From: an archaeon
Lineage (GTDB): Archaea; Nanobdellota; Nanobdellia; Pacearchaeales; GW2011-AR1
Direction: 5' to 3'
DNA length: 10,754 bases
Assembly (NCBI GenBank): GCA_027341315.1
Contig: DAIENA010000020.1
Coordinates: 1 to 10,754, forward strand
The notes beneath the pieces were generated by a model. It was not told the DNA's origin, searched no databases, and saw only the letters and a program-made list of their open reading frames with translations. The position numbers were made by a program, and so were the translations under genes. Shown here piece by piece: positions 1 to 4,983 of this stretch; positions within the stretch are counted from its first letter, which is position 1, and each line of letters starts with the position of its first letter.

Positions 1-6
1 ATCAAA

Positions 7-17
7 TATTTTAAAAA
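7..17 (+). promoter_or_regulatory. TATA-like element upstream of secE
   Basis: An AT-rich TATTTTAAAAA stretch is centred about 27 nt before the secE ATG at 39. That is the spacing seen at other starts in this window and suggests a leaderless transcript. It is weaker than the other boxes, and the upstream gene is not in view, so read-through cannot be excluded. Confidence 0.4.
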
Positions 18-38
18 CTCTCCATCTTTATTTTTTAA

Positions 39-206
39 ATGGAAAACATTAAATTGTTTTATCACAAATGTGTGAGAGTATGGAAGACGTTAAAAAAACC
101 GTCGAGAAAAGAATTTGAAATGACTGCGAAAGTTTCAGCGATAGGAATTCTTATTTTAGGTGTAATTGGTTTTATAATTTCATTGATAATGAGTTTTTTC
201 CATTAA
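39..206 (+). CDS. secE: Preprotein translocase subunit SecE (Sec61 gamma)
   Basis: This 55-residue protein is the small single-span subunit of the SecYE translocon, which clamps SecY in the plasma membrane. An N-terminal amphipathic segment carries the family signature around residues 14-27 (W-K-T-L-K-K-P-S-R-K-E-F), followed by one hydrophobic helix at about 33-54 and an immediate stop. The length is normal for archaeal SecE. It is followed after 90 nt by spt5, the usual archaeal order secE-spt5-rpl11, which strengthens the call. The ATG at 39 is the only plausible start and lies about 27 nt after a TATA-like sequence. No anomaly is seen. Confidence 0.93.
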   Translation: MENIKLFYHKCVRVWKTLKKPSRKEFEMTAKVSAIGILILGVIGFIISLIMSFFH

Positions 207-223
207 ATTTTCACATAAAAACT

Positions 224-231
224 TTTATAAA
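224..231 (+). promoter_or_regulatory. TATA box for the spt5-rpl11 unit
   Basis: TTTATAAA lies in the secE-spt5 gap. Initiation about 25 nt downstream (near 253) would leave a leader of roughly 40-45 nt before the spt5 ATG at 297, unlike the leaderless layout elsewhere. The box is inferred from sequence only. Confidence 0.6.
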
Positions 232-255
232 CCATCCATTTTAATTATTATTACT

Positions 256-297
256 ACTTCTGAAGTTTTAGGGGTAGTTTAAACCAAAAAACTAAAA
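256..297 (+). promoter_or_regulatory. Possible structured leader of spt5
   Basis: The predicted spt5 leader holds two inverted repeats. ACTTC-T-GAAGT spans 256-266. TTTTAG (266-271) pairs with CTAAAA (292-297), with an inner GGT/ACC pairing possible between them. The second pairing would reach the first base of the spt5 start codon. Both are short and AT-rich, so a regulatory role is only a suggestion. Confidence 0.25.
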
Positions 298-752
298 TGA
301 TATTTATTGTAAAAGTTCAGACAAACAAGGAAGATTCAGCAATTGAAATGATTGCAGACAGAAGTAAGAAAAAAAATCTTAATGTATATTCTGTTCTTCG
401 CCCGCACGGATTAAGAGGATATATAATTCTTGAATCAGAAGACCGGGAGTCGGCTGAAGAAGGAGTTTACAATCTTCCTTATATAAAAGGCATCGTCGGT
501 AAAACAATTTCCTACGACGAAATAAAAAACATGCTCGAGACGAGCGCGTCGACGGTTTCAATCGAGGACGGCGACATCGTCGAAATAATTGGTTCAACGC
601 TTAAAGGAGAAAAAGCAAAAGTTTTAAGAATAGACAAACAAAAAGAAGAAGTAGTGGTAAGCCTTTTAGGGGCAGTTGTCCCATTACCGGTTACAATTAA
701 ATTAGATAACGTCAAAGTTATAAGAAGAGAAAGCGAAGGAGAAGAAAAATAA
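297..752 (+). CDS. spt5: Transcription elongation factor Spt5 (NusG family)
   Basis: Spt5, usually with Spt4, clamps RNA polymerase on DNA and couples transcription to translation. The 151-residue protein has the archaeal two-domain form. The NGN domain is at about 1-85, with the typical beta strand near the N-terminus, R-P-H-G-L-R-G-Y-I near 35-43 and a Y-I-K-G segment. A KOW domain spans about 91-145, starting G-D-I-V-E and ending in K-V-I-R. The length matches archaeal Spt5. It sits between secE and rpl11, the conserved archaeal context. The next ORF starts one base after its stop, so they are probably co-transcribed. The linker between the domains (about 536-582) is locally rich in CG dinucleotides compared with its surroundings. 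Confidence 0.95.
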   Translation: MIFIVKVQTNKEDSAIEMIADRSKKKNLNVYSVLRPHGLRGYIILESEDRESAEEGVYNLPYIKGIVGKTISYDEIKNMLETSASTVSIEDGDIVEIIGSTLKGEKAKVLRIDKQKEEVVVSLLGAVVPLPVTIKLDNVKVIRRESEGEEK

Positions 753-753
753 A

Positions 754-954
754 ATGGCTAAAAAAAATAAAATTAAAGAAGTCAAAAAAATGAATGAAAT
801 AGATAGATATGACACAGCATTGCTTGCTTTGTTTCTTTATTTCTTAATTGCAGGTTCTTACTCCGGATTTTTAATTTTAGACTGGCTCTCAGGAATTAGT
901 TTTTTTATTTTTTTAGTTAGAATGAGAATAGAATGGAGGTCTTCAAAAAAATGA
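754..954 (+). CDS. Small two-helix membrane protein, unknown
   Basis: This 66-residue protein is not recognised. A lysine-rich N-terminus (about 1-12) is followed by a hydrophobic segment at about 21-43 and a second, shorter one at about 46-57, then a basic tail (R-M-R-I-E-W-R-S-S-K-K). This predicts a hairpin membrane protein with both ends cytoplasmic. Its ATG starts one base after the spt5 stop, and its stop overlaps the rpl11 ATG as ATGA (951-954), so it is embedded in the spt5-rpl11 operon. Placement between two conserved genes argues it is a real gene. A second Met at 790 is an alternative start. No function is inferred beyond a possible link with the translocon gene secE. Confidence 0.7.
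   Translation: MAKKNKIKEVKKMNEIDRYDTALLALFLYFLIAGSYSGFLILDWLSGISFFIFLVRMRIEWRSSKK
935..940 (+). promoter_or_regulatory. Shine-Dalgarno site of rpl11
   Basis: GGAGGT lies 10 nt before the ATG at 951, inside the 3' end of the preceding gene, and matches the complement of the archaeal 16S rRNA 3' end. It fixes the rpl11 start at 951 and makes the in-frame ATG at 933, which overlaps the site, unlikely. It is the clearest Shine-Dalgarno site noticed in the window. Confidence 0.75.
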
Positions 955-1622
955 ACATTAATCTTTTAGTCGAAGGCGGAGCAATGAAGCCCGGGCCGAC
1001 TTTAAGTCAGAAACTCGGACCGACGGGAATCCCAATAAACAAAGTTATCGACGAAATAAATAAAGAAACGTCTTCGTTTAAAGGGATGAAAGTTCCGGTT
1101 GAAATTAAAGTGGACCTGGGAACAAAAACATTTGAAATCCAAATTTTTTCACCTCCGGCTTCAGGGTTGTTAAAAAAAGAAGCGGGAATAGAAAGTGGTT
1201 CTGGTTTACAAAAAAAACTAAAATCAGGAAATATTTCAATTGAGCAGGTAATCAGCGTCGCTAAATCTAAAATGGCAAATTTATTGTGCAAGGATTTAAA
1301 GACGGCGGTTAAAACAATAGTCGGAAGTTGCGCAAGTTTAGGAATTTTAGTTGAAAGTATGGAGCCAAAAGAAATTGAAAAATTAATTGATGAAGGAAAA
1401 TTTGATAAAGAAATAAACGGGCAAAAAACAGAAACGCCTGAAGAAAAGAAAAAATCTCTAAAAGAATTTTACTCGAAAGTAAAAGAAGACCAAGACAAAA
1501 AATTAAAGGCAGAAGCCGCACAAAAAGAAGAAGCCGCAGCAGCGTCGGCAACTGCCACAACAGAAAAAGTACCTTCAAAGGCTCCTGCAAAAGTAACAGC
1601 CAAGGCACCTGCCAAGAAATAA
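951..1622 (+). CDS. rpl11: Large-subunit ribosomal protein uL11 with extended C-terminal tail
   Basis: uL11 binds the GTPase-associated centre of 23S rRNA at the base of the ribosomal stalk. The N-terminal domain (about 1-68) shows L-V-E-G-G, P-G-P-T-L and L-G-P-T-G-I motifs. The rRNA-binding domain (about 69-140) shows the F-S-P-P-A-S-G-L-L-K-K-E-A-G-I stretch and K-D-L-K-T-A-V-K-T-I-V-G-S-C-A-S-L-G-I. The core ends near residue 160, the usual archaeal length. About 60 more residues follow: a charged, probably helical part (164-195) and an Ala/Lys/Pro-rich end with repeated A-P-A-K and A-K units. The start at 951 gives 223 residues and is supported by a Shine-Dalgarno site. The common downstream partners rpl1 and rpl10 are absent here; a tRNA follows instead. 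Confidence 0.94.
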   Translation: MNINLLVEGGAMKPGPTLSQKLGPTGIPINKVIDEINKETSSFKGMKVPVEIKVDLGTKTFEIQIFSPPASGLLKKEAGIESGSGLQKKLKSGNISIEQVISVAKSKMANLLCKDLKTAVKTIVGSCASLGILVESMEPKEIEKLIDEGKFDKEINGQKTETPEEKKKSLKEFYSKVKEDQDKKLKAEAAQKEEAAAASATATTEKVPSKAPAKVTAKAPAKK

Positions 1623-1627
1623 AACAT

Positions 1628-1635
1628 TTTATAAA
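1628..1635 (+). promoter_or_regulatory. TATA box for tRNA-Pro and possibly downstream genes
   Basis: TTTATAAA is centred about 28 nt before the tRNA 5' end at 1660, as expected for a promoter firing close to the mature tRNA terminus. No comparable box precedes the gene at 1749, so this promoter may also feed the eL43-rpo12-pfdB series. Confidence 0.65.
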
Positions 1636-1659
1636 TTGGTCAAATTTCCTCTTCATTAA

Positions 1660-1732
1660 GGGGCTATGGGGTAGCCTGGTAGCCTTCGAGGTTTGGGACC
1701 TCGCGACCCCGGTTCAAATCCGGGTAGCCCCA
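1660..1732 (+). tRNA. trnP: tRNA-Pro (anticodon TGG)
   Basis: A complete cloverleaf of 73 nt is visible. The acceptor GGGGCTA (1660-1666) pairs with TAGCCCC (1725-1731), followed by discriminator A at 1732. The D stem is GGGT/GCCT with GG in the loop. The anticodon stem is CGAGG/CCTCG with loop TTTGGGA, giving anticodon TGG (Pro). The variable loop has 4 nt. The T stem is CCCGG/CCGGG with loop TTCAAAT. The CCA end is not encoded and there is no intron. It lies between rpl11 and a protein-coding series on the same strand. Confidence 0.96.
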
Positions 1733-1748
1733 TGTGGAAAAATAAAAA

Positions 1749-2039
1749 ATGACAACAAAAAAATACAATGAGCAAGAAACCAAAAATATAGAAAATTATA
1801 CTTTAGAGAGTGAATCCCATTCTTTTAAACTGAAATTCGGTCCGCAGTTTTTAGGGGGTAATCTTCAAAAGGAAGAATATTTATACGATTTGGAAAAAGA
1901 GCATCTAACATTTATAGAAAGTCGGTTAATTAGCGTATCTGAAGGAAAACTTTTTTCGAGAGAATCTTTCTTAATTGGGGATGCAAGAGAAGTTTCCGAC
2001 CTTGAAAAAAAGCTAAATATCTCTGGGGAAGAAATTTAA
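1749..2039 (+). CDS. Hypothetical protein of 96 residues
   Basis: This protein is not recognised. It is soluble and charged, with no membrane segment or signal peptide. A central part (about 24-62) looks strand-rich (F-K-L-K-F-G-P-Q-F-L-G-G) and the C-terminus is acidic and probably helical (D-L-E-K-K-L). It starts 17 nt after the tRNA-Pro, without its own TATA box at the usual distance, and its stop codon directly abuts the eL43 ATG (TAA then ATG at 2040). It is therefore probably in the same transcript. Its first 12 bases, ATGACAACAAAA, are identical to those of the next gene. The position in a translation operon hints at, but does not show, a related role. Confidence 0.65.
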   Translation: MTTKKYNEQETKNIENYTLESESHSFKLKFGPQFLGGNLQKEEYLYDLEKEHLTFIESRLISVSEGKLFSRESFLIGDAREVSDLEKKLNISGEEI

Positions 2040-2258
2040 ATGACAACAAAATCAAAGAAAACAAAATCAGCCGGACGTTTCGGCGCAAGATACGGAAAGA
2101 CCGTTAAAGACAAATTTGTAAAAGTTGAATCAAAACAAAGAATGAAACAGACTTGCCCGTTCTGTAAAAAAGTCGGAGTTAAAAGAATTTCAAAAGGAGT
2201 TTGGAAGTGCCATCGGTGCGACAAAAAATTCGCGTCGAACACTTATTTTTTAGATTAA
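2040..2258 (+). CDS. rpl37ae: Large-subunit ribosomal protein eL43 (L37Ae)
   Basis: eL43 is a small zinc-ribbon protein of the archaeal/eukaryotic 50S/60S subunit. The 72-residue sequence has the N-terminal signature S-A-G-R-F-G-A-R-Y-G-K (10-20) and a zinc ribbon with C39-P-F-C42 and C57-H-R-C60. It ends soon after the second knuckle, so it is a little shorter than many archaeal homologues. It begins directly after the preceding stop. Rpo12 follows 5 nt after its stop, which is the usual archaeal pairing of eL43 with the RNA polymerase subunit. Confidence 0.94.
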   Translation: MTTKSKKTKSAGRFGARYGKTVKDKFVKVESKQRMKQTCPFCKKVGVKRISKGVWKCHRCDKKFASNTYFLD

Positions 2259-2263
2259 TCAAA

Positions 2264-2401
2264 ATGGCAGAATATAAATGTTTTAAATGTGGGAAAGAAA
2301 TCCAAAGTGAAGACCTTAAAAAAAGATTTAAGTGTCCTCATTGCGACTCAAAGATTTTTTTCAAACCAAGAAGAAAAGTAAAAACTATTAAAACAGAATA
2401 A
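2264..2401 (+). CDS. rpoP: RNA polymerase subunit Rpo12 (RpoP)
   Basis: Rpo12 is a zinc-binding assembly subunit of archaeal RNA polymerase (equivalent to eukaryotic Rpb12). The protein starting at the ATG at 2264 has 45 residues, with C6-F-K-C9 and C24-P-H-C27 as the zinc ligands, then a basic C-terminus with K-P-R-R. An in-frame ATG at 2201 would add residues that overlap eL43 in another frame and have no counterpart in the family, so 2264 is chosen. It lies 5 nt after eL43 in the expected archaeal order. Downstream, the KEOPS gene pcc1 that often follows is replaced by an unknown membrane protein. Confidence 0.92.
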   Translation: MAEYKCFKCGKEIQSEDLKKRFKCPHCDSKIFFKPRRKVKTIKTE

Positions 2402-2412
2402 ATTTTATTATA

Positions 2413-2673
2413 ATGAATGACCTAAATGAAATTCAAGATAGAGAATGTATTTTTATGTGTAATTTGTCCGCCGGAATTGGAGGTTTAATGGCTTTTACGG
2501 AAGGGGTATATTCTATTTATGAGTTTTCTCGAGGAGAGACTGCTTTGGGAGTCAATTATGCGCTAATTGCATTAGGGACTGGAATTGCATCAAAGATAAT
2601 TTATAACGGTGTTAAAGTGTTTAAGAAAAATCTAAAAATTAAAAACAATTTAGAAACAGAATTAACAAGATAA
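2413..2673 (+). CDS. Small membrane protein, unknown
   Basis: This 86-residue protein is not recognised. Two hydrophobic glycine-rich segments, at about 13-35 (M-C-N-L-S-A-G-I-G-G-L-M) and 43-66 (A-L-G-V-N-Y-A-L-I-A-L-G-T-G-I-A), are separated by a short charged turn. A basic cytoplasmic tail (V-F-K-K-N-L-K-I-K) follows. It starts 11 nt after rpoP and ends 3 nt before prefoldin beta, so it is part of that operon. No signal peptide or conserved catalytic motif is visible. Confidence 0.65.
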   Translation: MNDLNEIQDRECIFMCNLSAGIGGLMAFTEGVYSIYEFSRGETALGVNYALIALGTGIASKIIYNGVKVFKKNLKIKNNLETELTR

Positions 2674-2676
2674 AAA

Positions 2677-3000
2677 ATGGAACAAAACAAAATCCAGGAA
2701 ATGCAGTTCTTTCAGGAAAATCTTAACGCAATTCTTATGCAAAAGCGGGCATTTCAAATGGAATTAAACGAAACAATCTCTTCATTGGGGGAAGTTGAAA
2801 AATCTTCTAAAGACATTTACAAAATCGTTGGCGAACTTATGATAAAAGTTCCAAAAGAAAAGACCGTCGACGAATTAAAAAATAAAGAAAAAATTATAGA
2901 AATGAGATTAAAAAAACTTGAAGAGCAGGAAGAAAAAATTGGTTCTGAAGTAAAAAAGTTAAGAGAAGAGTTGATAAAAAGTTCTAAACCTAAAAAATAA
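2677..3000 (+). CDS. pfdB: Prefoldin subunit beta
   Basis: Prefoldin is a jellyfish-shaped hexameric co-chaperone (two alpha, four beta subunits) that hands unfolded proteins to the thermosome. This 107-residue sequence has the beta layout: an N-terminal helix (about 1-50, with Q-E-N-L-N-A-I-L-M-Q-K and L-N-E-T-I-S-S-L), the strand-hairpin region with D-I-Y-K-I-V-G-E-L-M-I-K (46-57), and a long C-terminal coiled coil (about 65-103). The length is close to that of archaeal beta subunits. It closes the eL43-rpo12 operon, a common archaeal arrangement. A T-rich stretch follows at 3003-3022. Confidence 0.9.
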   Translation: MEQNKIQEMQFFQENLNAILMQKRAFQMELNETISSLGEVEKSSKDIYKIVGELMIKVPKEKTVDELKNKEKIIEMRLKKLEEQEEKIGSEVKKLREELIKSSKPKK

Positions 3001-3002
3001 AT

Positions 3003-3022
3003 TATTTTAATATTTTTTTAAT
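3003..3022 (+). terminator. T-rich terminator candidate after pfdB
   Basis: The run TATTTTAATATTTTTTTAAT follows three bases after the pfdB stop and precedes a new promoter at 3056. Archaeal termination commonly uses oligo-T tracts without a hairpin, so this fits the end of the operon. Confidence 0.45.
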
Positions 3023-3055
3023 CGTAAATAATTATTGCAAAAAAACTCCGAAATC

Positions 3056-3063
3056 TTTATAAA
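3056..3063 (+). promoter_or_regulatory. TATA box of sepF
   Basis: TTTATAAA is centred about 25 nt before the sepF ATG at 3085. Initiation would fall at or next to the start codon, giving a leaderless mRNA. Confidence 0.7.
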
Positions 3064-3084
3064 TCCGATACATCTAAAGTTAGC

Positions 3085-3477
3085 ATGGCATTCGGATTTA
3101 AGAAAATATTTGGTGGAAAAGGGGACAATATGTCCGGTGATGAGTACTTGGAAATTGATGTAAGTCAGGAAAAAAAGGAAAATAAGGTTGTTGTCAAGCT
3201 TTTCAATCTGAATGATTATGAAGACGCGACGCAAATTCTTAACGCTTTAAGGGAAGGTTACACTATTGCAATTATTGACATGAGAATCTTGAAAAAGAAA
3301 GATCCTATTGAGTTGAAAAGGGCGATTTCAAAAATCAAGAAAACGGCCGATGCGCTCGAAGGAACGATTGCCGGATTCGGTGAGAATGTTGTCGTTGTGA
3401 CGCCGTCATTCGCGAAAGTTGAAAAGCACATGCCAAAGCCCAAAGAAGATAAAAAACCCTCAATGGACGATTTCTAA
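3085..3477 (+). CDS. sepF: Cell division protein SepF
   Basis: Archaeal SepF tethers FtsZ to the membrane at the division site. The 130-residue protein begins with a short amphipathic membrane-targeting helix (M-A-F-G-F-K-K-I-F-G-G), then a flexible linker (about 12-33). The globular SepF domain (about 34-110) shows V-V-V-K-L-F-N-L-N-D-Y-E-D-A, G-Y-T-I-A-I-I-D, and the terminal G-F-G-E-N-V-V-V-V-T-P strand. A charged tail rich in K and P ends in M-D-D-F. It has its own leaderless promoter and is separate from the ribosomal operon. Its presence implies that this organism divides with FtsZ. The start is fixed by the TATA spacing and by the amphipathic helix at residue 1. Confidence 0.88.
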   Translation: MAFGFKKIFGGKGDNMSGDEYLEIDVSQEKKENKVVVKLFNLNDYEDATQILNALREGYTIAIIDMRILKKKDPIELKRAISKIKKTADALEGTIAGFGENVVVVTPSFAKVEKHMPKPKEDKKPSMDDF

Positions 3478-3499
3478 TTAGGAATTTTTGAAGATTAAT

Positions 3500-3507
3500 T
3501 TTATAAA
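3500..3507 (+). promoter_or_regulatory. TATA box of the dph2-like gene
   Basis: TTTATAAA is centred about 25 nt before the ATG at 3529, giving a leaderless start. This matters because it shows that the short protein is expressed from its own promoter, not left over from a broken upstream part. Confidence 0.68.
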
Positions 3508-3528
3508 ACTGTCTTTTCTGATTATTTC

Positions 3529-4155
3529 ATGAAAACAATTTTTATCGGAGCGAGAATAAAAAAAGAACCAAACTATAACAAATTAAAAAAACTTATAGAT
3601 GAAAAAATTCCTGAAAAAAATATTTCTATTTGTTATTCAAATCAGTTTGTCGACGTCGCAAAAAATCTTTCTTCAATAATTAATAAAAAAGTTATTCATA
3701 AAACCCAGGTTCTTGGCTGTTCAAATCCTAAATTTCCTCCCGAAGTCGAAGCAATTTTAATTGTCGGACAGGGAAAATTTCATTCGGTTTCATTGGCTTA
3801 TGAATCAAAGTTACCAACCTACATCCTGGAGGACGAAACGATAACAAAAATTTCTGAGAAAGACGTTGAAAAAATGGAAAAGAAGGAAAAAGCAATGTAT
3901 GTAAAATATCTGAACTCAAAAAAAATCGGGATTCTTGTGACAAACAAACCTGGTCAGGAGAGATTAAAAAGTGCATTTAATTTTTACAGAAGTCTAAAAA
4001 ATAAAAAAGGTTACATCTTTATTGCAAACGATTTAAATATTAATGAATTTGAAAATTTTCAAATCGACTGTTGGGTAAATACTGCGTGTCCGAGAATGGA
4101 TTTAACCGACGGAGAAATCCTAAATCTGGAAAATTTACAAAGACTTGAAAAATAA
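3529..4155 (+). CDS. dph2: Dph2-like diphthamide synthase lacking the N-terminal domain
   Basis: Dph2 is an unusual radical-SAM type [4Fe-4S] enzyme that transfers a 3-amino-3-carboxypropyl group to a histidine of elongation factor 2, the first step of diphthamide synthesis. This 208-residue protein contains the middle and C-terminal family motifs: Q-V-L-G-C (C64), G-Q-G-K-F-H (80-85), and N-T-A-C-P-R (C187) followed by D-L-T-D. Archaeal Dph2 proteins are about 340 residues long. Taking the Pyrococcus cluster cysteines as 59, 163 and 287 from memory, C64 and C187 align with the second and third at one offset of about 100 residues. The first would fall before the start codon. SepF ends only 51 nt upstream, so there is no room for the missing part. 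The other cysteines, C35 and C181, are not in the expected place. It may need a partner or have changed function. Confidence 0.8.
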   Translation: MKTIFIGARIKKEPNYNKLKKLIDEKIPEKNISICYSNQFVDVAKNLSSIINKKVIHKTQVLGCSNPKFPPEVEAILIVGQGKFHSVSLAYESKLPTYILEDETITKISEKDVEKMEKKEKAMYVKYLNSKKIGILVTNKPGQERLKSAFNFYRSLKNKKGYIFIANDLNINEFENFQIDCWVNTACPRMDLTDGEILNLENLQRLEK

Positions 4156-4160
4156 TTTTC

Positions 4161-4451
4161 CTAAAAAATTAAATTAGTTATGTCGTAATTTTTTGATTTT
4201 TCTTTTAATTGTGGATGTTCTTTTAAAAATTTGTCATAATATTGAATCGAAAACCCGGTTACGAAGGGAATAGACTCTCCGTATATCTGATCAGAGGATT
4301 TGTAAATTTCTCCGCAGATTGCATATTTTACACTTTCAATTAAAACGCAGTCTCCGTTTTTTAATTTCTTGGTTTCGGCATTCCTAAATAAAAATTTCGT
4401 TTTCCCGTCGGGAAATCTTATTTCCAAAGGTTTATTTTCTTTTTCAGACAT
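4161..4451 (-). CDS. Hypothetical protein of 96 residues
   Basis: This protein is not recognised. It is soluble, with strand-like N-terminal segments (L-E-I-R-F-P-D-G-K-T-K-F-L-F) and a G-D-C-V-L-I-E-S segment that resembles a small beta-barrel. A helical, charged C-terminus follows (about 71-87). It contains two cysteines (C35, C46). It starts 4 nt after the stop of the upstream membrane-protein gene on the same strand, so the two are likely co-transcribed. It converges on the dph2-like gene, with 5 nt between the stop codons. Confidence 0.62.
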   Translation of the reverse strand: MSEKENKPLEIRFPDGKTKFLFRNAETKKLKNGDCVLIESVKYAICGEIYKSSDQIYGESIPFVTGFSIQYYDKFLKEHPQLKEKSKNYDITNLIF

Positions 4452-4455
4452 AAAT

Positions 4456-4848
4456 TTAAATCCTTGTTATTGAAAAAACAGTTTTAAGTGCTACAATTAT
4501 TGTTGCGGGAACAAACAACGTCAGAAGCGCCGAAAACGTCGAAGCAACAGCATCACCGACGCCGATTCCGATAAGTGAACCCGTAACACTCTCCATTCCA
4601 AATCTGCTCACTACGACTAGGACTGCTCCGGTCAGTAAAAAAGTTTGGGCGTCTTTTCCTGAAACGTTTATACTAAATCCTACAATTAAACCCAAAAGAA
4701 TTAAAATTCCATATATCGGAGAACTGTATTGGGTAATTTTTGACCAGGGTAAAACAAATGTTGTGACGATTCCTATTGTGACTGCTAAGACAACGCCCGA
4801 AAGAAAAACCCACGCCCCGACTGAATTTTCCGCCGATTTTAAAACCAT
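4456..4848 (-). CDS. Four-helix membrane protein, unknown
   Basis: This 130-residue protein has about four hydrophobic helices: about 11-33, 44-61, 68-82 and 99-121, with a glycine-rich connection (G-S-L-I-G-I-G-V-G-D-A-V-A) before the last. The loops are short and carry few charges. The family is not recognised. It is divergent from the large surface protein at 4984 and followed by the gene at 4161-4451 in one unit. Two TATA-like sequences lie upstream on this strand. The nearer is only 13 nt from the start, and the farther would give a leader of about 20 nt with a purine-rich AGGAAG just before the ATG. Confidence 0.7.
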   Translation of the reverse strand: MVLKSAENSVGAWVFLSGVVLAVTIGIVTTFVLPWSKITQYSSPIYGILILLGLIVGFSINVSGKDAQTFLLTGAVLVVVSRFGMESVTGSLIGIGVGDAVASTFSALLTLFVPATIIVALKTVFSITRI

Positions 4849-4857
4849 TTCTTCCTA

Positions 4858-4865
4858 TTTATATA
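4858..4865 (-). promoter_or_regulatory. TATA-like element close to the 4848 start
   Basis: Reads TATATAAA on the minus strand, centred only about 13 nt before the ATG. This is too near for initiation at that codon, so it may be a decoy or part of the leader. Confidence 0.25.
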
Positions 4866-4890
4866 CTCCGGAAAATAAATGGAAACGTAA

Positions 4891-4898
4891 TATATAAA
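4891..4898 (-). promoter_or_regulatory. Candidate TATA box for the 4848-4161 unit
   Basis: Reads TTTATATA on the minus strand. Initiation near 4869 would give a leader of about 20 nt. On the plus strand the same bases read TATATAAA but lie too far from the 4984 start to be its main promoter. Confidence 0.4.
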
Positions 4899-4951
4899 TT
4901 TTTTCAAATTGAACAAAAACATAAAAAAGCATATCCTAGAGAATATAAAAA

Positions 4952-4959
4952 TTTATAAA
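4952..4959 (+). promoter_or_regulatory. TATA box of the large surface protein gene
   Basis: TTTATAAA preceded by an A-rich stretch, as in a TFB-recognition element. It is centred about 28 nt before the ATG at 4984 and consistent with a leaderless or near-leaderless mRNA. Confidence 0.68.
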
Positions 4960-4983
4960 GGGACGTAACTCTGAAATGGTAAA

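Noticed and set aside
933..950. In-frame ATG at 933 as the uL11 start
   Set aside because: It would add six residues absent from the family and overlap the GGAGGT site that is well placed for the ATG at 951.
1007..1656. Long minus-strand frames opposite uL11
   Set aside because: They are antisense to a strongly conserved gene and have low-complexity composition mirroring its Lys/Ala codons.
2201..2263. N-terminal extension of Rpo12 from the ATG at 2201
   Set aside because: The extension is a shifted frame of the eL43 zinc-ribbon coding region; Rpo12 proteins begin close to the first zinc knuckle, matching 2264.
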